Source: Paenibacillus sp. RC67
GTDB taxonomy: Bacteria; Bacillota; Bacilli; Paenibacillales; NBRC-103111
Assembly: GCF_030020805.1 (NCBI RefSeq)
Contig: NZ_CP125098.1
Location: 4,301,501-4,365,500 of the forward strand
Length of the DNA: 64,000 nt
Direction: 5' to 3'
In this document: positions 26,569-34,091 of the stretch, piece after piece
Numbering within the stretch: position 1 is the first letter of the stretch
Layout: every line of letters starts with the position of its first letter
The notes under the pieces: model-generated
Told to the model about the DNA's origin: nothing
The model's database searches: none
What the model saw: the letters and a program-made list of their open reading frames with translations, nothing else
Translations under genes and position numbers: made by a program

Positions 26569-27682
26569 CTGCCGCTTCCTCCAACGCAAAAGTCCTGAAC
26601 CAACTCAGAGCAGCCAAGCTCTCACTGAAGGCACCTCGTTTTTGGACGATGTCCATCCTTCCAAACGTCTTCCACTCTGGTATATAGGGTAAATAACCTG
26701 AAATTGGCAGAGGCAGCTGCGACTCGCTATTGTTCAAAGAACCATTGAATTTATTGACGAGCAGTTTATATTTATGCTTCCAATTTGGTTCCCCGTGTGA
26801 CTCCACCAGCTGTCTTAATCTTTTACTGCATTTCTCCCATTGAATACAATCGTCCTGCAGCAGCAGCAATACATGGTCACTAAGCTTCAAGCAGGCTTCA
26901 ATACGAGGGTATAAGGATGAATCCAAATCAACCAGTACACAATCGTATGCTCCAGATGCAAGAACGGCCCTTACTAGCGACTCTGTGTCTTTATCTGACA
27001 TTTCGGCCAGCTCTAGCGGCTCGCAATTACCAGGAAAATAATCAAAGCCTAGAGTGCTGTGACGCCTTTTATATCTTTCCACTTTGGCAATTTGCAACTT
27101 GGGATCGGTCTTTCCATAGTAAAGCATTCGAGAAAAGGAAGGCTCTTCTCCCTCACTTGACTCCATCCACAACGTTGAAGGCAGCTGCTCCAAATTAATA
27201 TAAAATACGCTCCTCCCCACTAACACAAGCTCTCTCGCAAGGTGCAGCGCCGTTAATGTCTTGCCGCTTCCACCTACTGCAGAATAAATAGAGATGACTT
27301 GTGACGACTTGTTCCCCTTCAGCATTCGGCTCGAAGTAAACTCGTTATAATGCGATATGATATGAGCCAATAACTGATTCAGAGGCTGATATTTACATAC
27401 AACCGGATACTCCACAATATCTCCCGATGCAGGAGAATCACTGACAATGAGCAAGCAGCCTAGCTGCCGCTGGAAAACCAGGTCAGGCAAAGGAAGGAAG
27501 CTTTCATGTACAAGAAGAATGTAATTCTCGTTTGTCCTCTCGATAAAAGCGAAGCCCTGCTCCTTGTTTGTAAATGCCGACACAATAAAGGTCGAAGCGT
27601 ATTCTGAGGTTCTTGTAAAAGCCGTTATCCTCTCAATAAAATAAGTATCTGTATCTAATAAAACTAATTTCATCTTTGACAT
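26558..27682 (-). CDS. tadZ: TadZ/CpaE-like localisation ATPase
   Basis: A 374-residue protein with an N-terminal atypical receiver-like domain (MKLVLLDTDTYF) that lacks a clear phospho-Asp, and a MinD/ParA-type ATPase domain with deviant P-loop SAVGGSGKT and the DCVLVDLDSS Walker B strand. The usual signature Lys before GG is replaced by Val. TadZ homologues place the Tad machine at the cell pole. The ATG at 27682 has GGGGGAGG eleven bases upstream; a GTG at 27694 is buried in the ribosome site. It is the first large gene of the locus. Confidence 0.85.
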   Translation of the reverse strand: MSKMKLVLLDTDTYFIERITAFTRTSEYASTFIVSAFTNKEQGFAFIERTNENYILLVHESFLPLPDLVFQRQLGCLLIVSDSPASGDIVEYPVVCKYQPLNQLLAHIISHYNEFTSSRMLKGNKSSQVISIYSAVGGSGKTLTALHLARELVLVGRSVFYINLEQLPSTLWMESSEGEEPSFSRMLYYGKTDPKLQIAKVERYKRRHSTLGFDYFPGNCEPLELAEMSDKDTESLVRAVLASGAYDCVLVDLDSSLYPRIEACLKLSDHVLLLLQDDCIQWEKCSKRLRQLVESHGEPNWKHKYKLLVNKFNGSLNNSESQLPLPISGYLPYIPEWKTFGRMDIVQKRGAFSESLAALSWFRTFALEEAADVV

Positions 27683-27736
27683 TGTGTTGGGCACCTCCCC
27701 CTTTTATGATCAAATACTCCGTCTGAAACGGGTTCA

Positions 27737-27829
27737 CATCGCCCCCTGAAGCTGTAATATCCCGCTTGCCACAAGTACTGCCGATATAATGGCCACAACA
27801 ACCGCGGCTTTCACTTTATTCGTAATCCA
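27737..27829 (-). CDS. Possible small membrane peptide in the Tad leader
   Basis: Uncertain. Immediately after GGGAGG the frame can encode about 31 residues (ending ISAVLVASGILQLQGAM, hydrophobic) before TGA at 27737. It has no ATG in that frame; candidate starts are ATT near 27826 or a GTG about 20 bases from the ribosome site. The only ATG there opens a four-codon frame ending TAA. It could be a leader peptide or a remnant. Confidence 0.25.
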
Positions 27830-27854
27830 TATCGCCTCCCATATACAAAGACGC

Positions 27855-27903
27855 AAAAAAGCACCAACTGAACAAGAAATAAAACTCTTGATCAGCGGTG
27901 CTT
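27855..27903 (-). terminator. Intrinsic terminator (putative attenuator) in the Tad 5' leader
   Basis: On the minus strand AAGCACC pairs with GGTGCTT, with inner CTGA/TCAG and CAAG/CTTG, followed by six T. It lies about 20 bases after the predicted transcription start and before the first Tad gene. A competing hairpin AGCGG/CCGCT overlaps its 5' arm. Confidence 0.75.
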
Positions 27904-27930
27904 CCGCTTGCGATTCACGTATTTGTATAT

Positions 27931-27958
27931 ATAATATCATAAAAAATGGTTTTTTCAA
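27931..27958 (-). promoter_or_regulatory. Sigma-A promoter of the Tad locus
   Basis: TTGAAA and TATTAT are separated by 16 bases on the minus strand. This is the only strong promoter-like sequence found upstream of tadZ. Confidence 0.65.
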
Positions 27959-27979
27959 CTATTTTATGTATTTTTATTG

Positions 27980-28008
27980 TTGACTGGTCTTTTTTGGTTA
28001 AATAAATA
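27980..28008 (+). promoter_or_regulatory. Sigma-A promoter of the divergent Gln/Ser-rich gene
   Basis: TTGACT and TAAATA are separated by 17 bases, about 47 bases upstream of the ATG. It lies back to back with the Tad promoter. Confidence 0.6.
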
Positions 28009-28054
28009 GCTCTTGGATATACTATCCTCATAATAAAATGAAGGAGCTTACTAG

Positions 28055-28474
28055 ATGATCAGCAATCGTGAACTGAAGGGGCAAATCGAGCAAATTACCG
28101 AGCAACAGCAATCTTTAACCGATGAATTGCAGCAAATAAAAGAATTGCTCCAAAGTCAATCGGACGATTCAAGCGGTCAAGATTCACAGCAATCCAGCGG
28201 AGACCAATCACAACAGCAAAACAGCAGCGGCTCCAATTCCAGCTCCAATTCGATATCCGATATTGCCAAAGACTTTTCCAAGCTGAAAGATTTGACCAGT
28301 CAATTAGAGACCAAAATGCAGGAGTACATCTCCAACAATTCCAAGAGCCAACCCCTGAGTGATGAAGATGCTATTAATCTCGTTCTCAGCATGATGAATG
28401 GAATGATTGATTGGAGTATGGATCTCATGTCCAAGCAATCAAGCTCCTACGGTCAGTCCGGACAACTGCAATAA
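28055..28474 (+). CDS. Gln/Ser-rich coiled-coil protein divergent from the Tad locus
   Basis: A 139-residue protein, not recognised. Residues 1-35 form a Gln-rich coiled coil, residues 36-68 are a low-complexity Ser/Gln/Asn linker, and the remainder is helical with KLKDLTSQLETKMQ and an amphipathic end (INLVLSMMNGMIDWSMDLM). There is no signal peptide or membrane helix. AAGGAG lies eight bases before the ATG. Its promoter faces away from the Tad promoter 22 bases further on. Confidence 0.75.
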   Translation: MISNRELKGQIEQITEQQQSLTDELQQIKELLQSQSDDSSGQDSQQSSGDQSQQQNSSGSNSSSNSISDIAKDFSKLKDLTSQLETKMQEYISNNSKSQPLSDEDAINLVLSMMNGMIDWSMDLMSKQSSSYGQSGQLQ

Positions 28475-28503
28475 CCGGATTCCAGCTTTCTACGCAACCC
28501 CCT

Positions 28504-28794
28504 TCATATTGGGAGCATGTCCTGCCTCTCGGCTTTTGGCTTGCAATCTTTACAAACACCTACAGCGGATCCGTGAACACCGGCATAAAAGGTTAATCGG
28601 TCCGTTTTCTTTTTGCAATAAGAGCATTTCTGTTGACGATCAGACGTTTTCTCTTGTTTTTTGAATTCCGCCATACGGATTACGTTGTTGCCTCGGTGTG
28701 ACCTTGCAGCTCTCTGCCTACGCAGGATAAAGAAACAAATTGCAAGAACAAGAACAGTACAAATAATCAGGGTAGCTATCCAGCCGCTGCTCAT
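28504..28794 (-). CDS. Small membrane protein with zinc-ribbon-like Cys pairs
   Basis: A 96-residue protein with one N-terminal membrane helix (ATLIICTVLVLAICFFIL), a basic stretch and a C-terminal module with two Cys pairs (CSYC and CKDC), likely binding zinc on the cytoplasmic side. Function unknown. AGGGG stands seven bases before the ATG. It follows the 84-residue coiled-coil gene by 23 bases. Confidence 0.72.
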   Translation of the reverse strand: MSSGWIATLIICTVLVLAICFFILRRQRAARSHRGNNVIRMAEFKKQEKTSDRQQKCSYCKKKTDRLTFYAGVHGSAVGVCKDCKPKAERQDMLPI

Positions 28795-28817
28795 TTATGG
28801 TCCCCTCTTTCTCTTGA

Positions 28818-29072
28818 CTACTCCCTCAACGCTTCCCTTAGCTTGCTTGACATGCTATCCTTTGAGTTTACCGTTTTACGCAGTCTCTTGATTTGCTCCT
28901 TCAATCGCTCATTTTCCAGTTCAAGTTGCTCCAGCTTCTCCTTATACAAGGGCTCCTGCTCAAAAGCTTCAAGACAGCCTATCAAACCCTTATTTTCATA
29001 CCCTGCGTCGTGGAACAATTGAAGAAGCGCAGTGCGAAGCTCATCACACTGACGTTGATGTTCCTCTTTCAT
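28818..29072 (-). CDS. Small coiled-coil protein
   Basis: An 84-residue hydrophilic helical protein with a clear leucine heptad pattern (LEQLELENERLKEQIKRL) in its second half. No family recognised. GGGAGG is six bases before the ATG, and the gene starts 14 bases after the MBL-fold gene, so it is probably cotranscribed with it. Confidence 0.68.
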   Translation of the reverse strand: MKEEHQRQCDELRTALLQLFHDAGYENKGLIGCLEAFEQEPLYKEKLEQLELENERLKEQIKRLRKTVNSKDSMSSKLREALRE

Positions 29073-29086
29073 AATAAACCTCCCTG

Positions 29087-29824
29087 TTATAGCTCGATGA
29101 CCAAGCCGCTTTCCGCGAGCAACACATCTCCGGTATATTGCTGTTTTACTTCCTCCACAAGAGAAGATGGATCTCCAAAATGCGGCAGATGAGTTAATAC
29201 GACTTTCCTAGGATTAGCCATTTTGGCCAAGTATCCGACCTCGGTGGTGTTCATATGACCATATTGCTTGGCATTCTGGATATCCGCGTAAAATGATGTT
29301 TCGACGACTAACACATCTGCATCCTTGCAAAATCCGATCAGCGATTCGTCAAAATAAGTGTCCGCCGTGTAGACAAGCGTCTTATTACCGTCAGTTATTT
29401 TAACACCTAAACAATAAACCTCGTGAAATGTTTTGAAAAAAGAAAACTTCATCCCGTTAAGATTCCATTCATCATGTACAGAAACTGAATGGACTTCTGA
29501 ACCTTTCATCGTGTGATAAGCGTCATCTTTGTTCAAAGACTCATCTGCTATATAAATATGCAGCGGTTCCGACCGTTTGTTCAGATCCGAATCAATCAAA
29601 CAAGCATACTGCAAACAACCTAAATCTGCAATATGATCATGATGACGATGGCTGATAAATGCGGTACAAAGATCTTCCAGCCGTGCATATTTCTGAACTA
29701 CAGAAAGAACTCCACTGCCGCAATCTAATAATATCTTTTTACCCTGATGTTCAAGTAAATAACCTGCAGTAGCCTCTCCAGCACTAGGGTAAGCCCCCCA
29801 CGGTCCCAATACAGTCAAACGCAC
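29087..29824 (-). CDS. MBL-fold metallo-hydrolase, YhfI-like
   Basis: A 245-residue metallo-beta-lactamase-fold hydrolase related to RNase Z. Metal ligands are in SHRHHDH near residue 60, in the Asp of YTADTYFD, and in LTHLPH close to the C-terminus. It lacks the RNase Z exosite arm. The substrate is unknown; members include phosphodiesterases. The GTG start has AAGGGGG eight bases upstream. Confidence 0.85.
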   Translation of the reverse strand: MRLTVLGPWGAYPSAGEATAGYLLEHQGKKILLDCGSGVLSVVQKYARLEDLCTAFISHRHHDHIADLGCLQYACLIDSDLNKRSEPLHIYIADESLNKDDAYHTMKGSEVHSVSVHDEWNLNGMKFSFFKTFHEVYCLGVKITDGNKTLVYTADTYFDESLIGFCKDADVLVVETSFYADIQNAKQYGHMNTTEVGYLAKMANPRKVVLTHLPHFGDPSSLVEEVKQQYTGDVLLAESGLVIEL

Positions 29825-29874
29825 AGCATGATCCCCCTTTTCAATGACTAATCATTTCTCAGCAATAGCTATTG

Positions 29875-29918
29875 AAAAAGCACACACTGGCAAGAACGAG
29901 TCTTGAAAAGTGGTGCTT
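29875..29918 (-). terminator. Terminator of the NlpC/P60 peptidase gene
   Basis: AAGCAC/GTGCTT with inner CAAGA/TCTTG pairing, followed on the minus strand by five T, directly downstream of the stop at 29954. Confidence 0.75.
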
Positions 29919-29953
29919 CGCGGTATATTCCAATTGTAATATATATGATTGCA

Positions 29954-31144
29954 TTAAATAGACATGGCCGTATAACGTCGAGCTCCTGCAAATTCCTTGG
30001 CGTATGCCGGTGTTTTCATAGAAATGATTTCGATACTTCGCTCTGTTTTTGGTGAATGAATCATCATGTCTCCGCCTATGTACATCGCCACATGGTGAAT
30101 CTTCCCCTTGCCGCTGTCATAGGCGTAAAACAACAAGTCGCCCGGCTTTAAATCAGCCTTATCCACCTTTAAACCCCCACTTGCTTGATCTTTTGCATCT
30201 CTTGGGATCGCAATACCGTGAAATCGGTGTAATGCATATGTAAATCCAGAACAATCAAATCCGAAACCGGAGATTCCTGCCCATAAGTAGGGGAGCTCTA
30301 GGAAATTTTTAGCGGTTTGCACCAGTTCCTCTCCAGTAACATGACCCAGTAATCCAGCATCGGATTGTTTCTGCTCCCACACTATTGCATCTGATTTATC
30401 CAACCAGCGAATTTCATCATTTCTTCTGATCACGCCGATCCGAGACTCTTCGCTTTGCACAATCGGAAGCTCTGTATTAAAGCTGATTTCTTCCAGCTGC
30501 TGCGAGCTTATTGCATCCTCATAGAGCCAAGCAGTCGGACTTGAAACAATAGCTATCGGACAAGCATCATACAGAACGGTTTGTTCTGAGATTTGTTCCT
30601 TAGGAACCCATCCGGGATAGCCATTCTCATTCTTTGGGGTGCTCTGATTCGTGACTGCCACCTTTAACCAATCGCCCTGCCGATCTAGCAAGTTTACCTC
30701 AGTACCTAGGAGCGCTTGAGTTTCAAGCTTCCCCACCAACCACAGCTTGTCTGATAAGCTCATAGATTGTAACCAAGATCTCAGTTGAACCGGATTTTGC
30801 AAACCTAGTTGATCCATTGGACGTGCCTGGTTCGGCTTACTCCACAAAGTAGCAACAGGCACATCAACAACGAGTCGAGGCGTTTCCGTTGGTCTACCTT
30901 CACATCCTTGCATTAACGAGACTGCCAGCTCCGGTTCCTTCTCATTTGAGACGGTTTCTGCCGTAGATGTCCTGTGAACCGTTGACACTGCAGCAATTTG
31001 AGCAGGAGCATCGTAAAGCTCCTTACCCATGGATGAACCATTAGGTATTGTTCGCGGCGGATTCAAAGTATCATAAGGCAGAAAAAGAAAACCAAGGGCA
31101 GCGATGACCAGAAACAAGCCAACTGGAACAAGGAGCCTTTTCAC
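29954..31144 (-). CDS. Exported NlpC/P60 peptidase with SH3-like domains (YkfC-like)
   Basis: A 396-residue protein with an N-terminal signal or anchor helix (LLVPVGLFLVIAALGFLFLPY), an SH3b-like region around residues 95-200, and a C-terminal NlpC/P60 domain. The catalytic residues are Cys298 (DCSGF), His350 or His351 (HHVAMYIG) and His363 (IHSP). The domain order resembles gamma-D-glutamyl-L-diamino acid endopeptidases such as YkfC, acting on peptidoglycan stem peptides. The GTG start has GGGGAGG eight bases upstream. Confidence 0.87.
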   Translation of the reverse strand: MKRLLVPVGLFLVIAALGFLFLPYDTLNPPRTIPNGSSMGKELYDAPAQIAAVSTVHRTSTAETVSNEKEPELAVSLMQGCEGRPTETPRLVVDVPVATLWSKPNQARPMDQLGLQNPVQLRSWLQSMSLSDKLWLVGKLETQALLGTEVNLLDRQGDWLKVAVTNQSTPKNENGYPGWVPKEQISEQTVLYDACPIAIVSSPTAWLYEDAISSQQLEEISFNTELPIVQSEESRIGVIRRNDEIRWLDKSDAIVWEQKQSDAGLLGHVTGEELVQTAKNFLELPYLWAGISGFGFDCSGFTYALHRFHGIAIPRDAKDQASGGLKVDKADLKPGDLLFYAYDSGKGKIHHVAMYIGGDMMIHSPKTERSIEIISMKTPAYAKEFAGARRYTAMSI

Positions 31145-31180
31145 AGAAACTACCTCCCCATTAGGCGTTCAGCTTGATAT

Positions 31181-31810
31181 CTATTTTGGATTTTTAGCAG
31201 CCATTTCCCACAAGCTTTTAGGTTTATGGTATCGATTCATTACCGCCTCCTGCAAATAATCAAGCTTCCAACCAGCAAACAAACGAGTGATTTGTTCCTG
31301 GTCAAAAAAGCGTTTGAATTGTCCATTTTGTTCGTAATAATGGGGTTCAATTTCTACTCCATCACCAGCGCCGAAATGGACGTCATGAACGGAATTTACC
31401 CTGCACAGCAGATTACCTCCAGGCAGCAGTACTCTCTTAAGTTCCTTGATGATCGATTCTGTCGTCAACCATGAGAAATAATGGAGACTTAAGTCAGCAA
31501 TAATGACCTGCGCACTATCTTCTGGGAAAGGAAGCGGCTCCGCCAAATTCACTTTTAATGTTTCTGCTAAAGGTATATGATGCCGGATTTTGAACAAAGC
31601 TTCATCTGACCAATCACAAGCAATGACTTGAAAGCCCTGCTCTGTCAAAAACAAGCTGTCGCCGCCAGCACCACAGCCTAGATCCAAAATGGGGATATTT
31701 CGAGAAGCTTCCAAAATCGCTTTATGTTTAATAAGCCATTCGTCATATTCAGGCTTGGAAAAGGCCTGTTCATTATAAATGCTATTCCAATACTGAGATT
31801 CGTCCTTCAT
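31181..31810 (-). CDS. Class I SAM-dependent methyltransferase
   Basis: A 209-residue methyltransferase with motif I ILDLGCGAGGDS near residue 42, an acidic motif II (VIACDW), and LPFPEDSAQVIIADLSLHYF as motif IV, followed by LLPGGNLLCRV. The substrate is not deducible. AGAGGGG lies six bases before the ATG. It lies between the THUMP-FtsJ-like gene and the NlpC gene on the same strand. Confidence 0.88.
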   Translation of the reverse strand: MKDESQYWNSIYNEQAFSKPEYDEWLIKHKAILEASRNIPILDLGCGAGGDSLFLTEQGFQVIACDWSDEALFKIRHHIPLAETLKVNLAEPLPFPEDSAQVIIADLSLHYFSWLTTESIIKELKRVLLPGGNLLCRVNSVHDVHFGAGDGVEIEPHYYEQNGQFKRFFDQEQITRLFAGWKLDYLQEAVMNRYHKPKSLWEMAAKNPK

Positions 31811-31838
31811 AGGTTACCCCTCTCCGATAACCGGAAGA

Positions 31839-32882
31839 CTACGATTTAATGAGAAAAACCGTCAGCTCTTCCCTATTATGAAATAATTGTTTCCCTTTTT
31901 GAAACACCAGATCCGGTGATAGATCCTCAACCAGCTCCTTTACGGCTTGAAACGGTTTCTTATGCATCAGTTTCACTGTGATAATAGCCGTTCCCCCTGT
32001 TTGCAAAGCATAAAGCAGTCCTTTGACCAACTTTGCCATCTGACGTGGACTCCAGCTCATATCACACACGAGCAAGTCAAAGGATTGCGGCTGAAATGTA
32101 ACATCTGCTGCATTTTTCTGAAGAAAAGTCAGCTTAGGATTACGCAATAATCCTGCGTCCAGCTTCGCTGGATCGACTGCCGTCACCTTCATGCCCCGTT
32201 CAAGCAATAAAGAAGTCCATCCACCTGGTGCCGCGCCGATATCCAAGCCTGATCTATACTGCAGTAAATCGAGGCCAAAGGCTCTCTCCGCTTCCAACAG
32301 CTTGAATTTGGCCCGAGAAACTTGTCCTTCTTCCTTGCGGAATCGAATCGCTCCCCCAGACCAATCGCTCAAGTTTTGCTCCGGTTTGGATATTCCCATG
32401 TAAGCTTTATCCGGGGTCAGATAAATAGAGACAATGACATCCGATTCTTTCGCCACTGGAACAATGGACCACTGTTTTATAAACAGTTCATCTAATGCTC
32501 TCTTGATTTCCGTAGAAGAAATATCCGATCCTACTTGTTCGGTTTTACGTATTTGTATCGCGGTTTTCATTCCATTGTCCAGCTTAAGCTCACTACCAGC
32601 ATTGCGCAGCAGCTCATCCATTGAACCGTCCCAATCGAATTCCACATCGACAGGCTGTATATGCCGTAAAAACATGGGCTCATTATGAAGGAGCTTGTTA
32701 ATCACAGCATCTTTATCTTCTTGAATCTGGAACAAAAATACTTCCGCAGGAATGATATGTTGAAACTTTACTTTCGATTCAAACAAGCGTCTGATCTCTT
32801 CTTGCGCATGCTGGCCGTAACCATGATTTGCCGTGCCAATAAACATGCTTTCGTGTGCTATTTGTTCTAGTTCTGTCATCAT
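31839..32882 (-). CDS. FtsJ-like RNA methyltransferase with THUMP-like N-terminus
   Basis: A 347-residue protein. The N-terminal half has THUMP-like segments (KLDNGMKTAIQIRK, KRALDELFIK, VIVSIYLT, KAYMGIS) and the C-terminal half an FtsJ/RrmJ fold with GLDIGAAPGGWT (motif I), AVDPAKL and LLVCDMSWSPRQ. This architecture resembles RlmM-type 23S rRNA 2'-O-methyltransferases, so rRNA is a likely target. Start at 32882 gives an ATGA overlap with the ABC ATPase gene; the ATG at 32879 is equally possible. Confidence 0.85.
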   Translation of the reverse strand: MMTELEQIAHESMFIGTANHGYGQHAQEEIRRLFESKVKFQHIIPAEVFLFQIQEDKDAVINKLLHNEPMFLRHIQPVDVEFDWDGSMDELLRNAGSELKLDNGMKTAIQIRKTEQVGSDISSTEIKRALDELFIKQWSIVPVAKESDVIVSIYLTPDKAYMGISKPEQNLSDWSGGAIRFRKEEGQVSRAKFKLLEAERAFGLDLLQYRSGLDIGAAPGGWTSLLLERGMKVTAVDPAKLDAGLLRNPKLTFLQKNAADVTFQPQSFDLLVCDMSWSPRQMAKLVKGLLYALQTGGTAIITVKLMHKKPFQAVKELVEDLSPDLVFQKGKQLFHNREELTVFLIKS

Positions 32883-33655
32883 AGCACCTTGATCCAAGGT
32901 CTGCCTTGGAACCATTCCAATGCAACAGGGACTTGAAATGCTTTAAGAAGATTAGCTTCGTTAAGTACTTCTTCCTTAGGGCCTGATGCAATGATTTTCC
33001 CTTGATCGATCAGGGCTACATGGGAGAACATGGGCATAATTTCCTCGATATGATGCGTTACATAAACAACCGTAATTTGCTGTTTTCCAAGACGGTTTAT
33101 AGTTTCAAGAAGCCGTTCCCGTTCAAATAAATCCAAGCCGGAACAAGGCTCGTCCATAATAAGAATTTTGGGACTTGTCATAAGAGCACGAGCCAGCATT
33201 ACCTTTTTACGTTCCCCTTGGGAAAGAGTTCCGAGAGGTTGATCCGCAAGATGTCTCAAGCTCACTTCTTCTAGCATTGCAACTGCCTTCTCACGTACCT
33301 CTGAAGGAATTTCTTCATAAAAACGCAAAAATCCATATTCTCCCGTAGCAATAACCTCCCAAACCGGGTCGCCTGGGTTCAGCTTTTCATATAGTGATTG
33401 GCTAATATAGCCGATTTGCTTGCGCACCTCACGAACATCGCATTGTCCATAAATATGATCCAATACGCGAACTTGTCCGCTGCTAGGGAATTGATAGCCA
33501 TTAATCAGTTCTAGGATCGTGGTCTTACCCGACCCGTTTTTCCCAAGAACAACCCAATGCTCTCCCTTGTTGACCTGGATACCTACTCCGGATAAAATGG
33601 CCCGCTCCTCGCGGATAAAATGAATGTTTTCTAACGTAATAATCTGCACGACCAA
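32879..33655 (-). CDS. ylmA: ABC ATP-binding protein, YlmA-like
   Basis: A 258-residue single ABC ATPase: Walker A GKNGSGKTT, Q loop ISQSL, signature LSQGERKKV, Walker B ILIMDEP and the H switch THHIEE. No permease gene is adjacent, as for B. subtilis YlmA, so its partner and role are unknown. The start is TTG at 33655 with poor ribosome site; GTG at 33649 is possible. It is seven bases after the cREC gene and overlaps the FtsJ-like gene. Confidence 0.85.
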   Translation of the reverse strand: MVVQIITLENIHFIREERAILSGVGIQVNKGEHWVVLGKNGSGKTTILELINGYQFPSSGQVRVLDHIYGQCDVREVRKQIGYISQSLYEKLNPGDPVWEVIATGEYGFLRFYEEIPSEVREKAVAMLEEVSLRHLADQPLGTLSQGERKKVMLARALMTSPKILIMDEPCSGLDLFERERLLETINRLGKQQITVVYVTHHIEEIMPMFSHVALIDQGKIIASGPKEEVLNEANLLKAFQVPVALEWFQGRPWIKVL

Positions 33656-33662
33656 TCACAAC

Positions 33663-34007
33663 CTATTCTTGTCTAGTTTTAGCGATGTGGAGAAGTTTAT
33701 CATATGGGATGGGTCCATTAGCCAATTTCACGTTTTGTGGTTTGCTTTGATATAACAATTCATACATGTTTTTTCGGCCTACTAAGCTGGAGCTGTGAAG
33801 ATAGATTTCTTTGGGGTACCGATTAGCTGATATCATATACCGGACCACATCCATTCCTGTCGGTTGGTCCCACCCCAAATCATAATCCAATGAAAGCACA
33901 TCAATCTCGCATTCCTCAAGAAGCAGTCTGCATTCCTCCGAATTACGTGCCAATACAAAACCGTCGGGGCATGCCCTCATATCATCCAAAAAAACATTTA
34001 TGATCAT
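33663..34007 (-). CDS. Small cyclic-phosphate-processing receiver-like (cREC) protein
   Basis: A 114-residue protein with receiver-fold features: INVFLDDMRACPDG, VLSLDYDLGWDQPTGMDV and the EIYLHSS strand. Such stand-alone cREC proteins are predicted to act in nucleotide or RNA-end metabolism and not in classical phosphorelay, because the Lys and downstream contacts differ. AGGAGG lies seven bases before the ATG. It heads a tightly packed set with ylmA and the FtsJ-like gene. Confidence 0.72.
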   Translation of the reverse strand: MIINVFLDDMRACPDGFVLARNSEECRLLLEECEIDVLSLDYDLGWDQPTGMDVVRYMISANRYPKEIYLHSSSLVGRKNMYELLYQSKPQNVKLANGPIPYDKLLHIAKTRQE

Positions 34008-34091
34008 TCATCAACCTCCTGAGGAAAGCCCTAAATCCCTAATGAAATAACGGTTATGAAAAAAGGAGCTCGTAATCCGATATGTAGAGCG

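Noticed and set aside
27855..27930. c-di-GMP riboswitch upstream of the Tad locus
   Set aside because: The conserved GEMM core blocks (GCAAACC-like and GACGCAAAGCC-like) are absent, and the leader is too short.
27734..27958. 74-residue minus-strand frame upstream of tadZ
   Set aside because: It runs through the predicted promoter and the leader terminator and has no ribosome site; only its last third could be translated.
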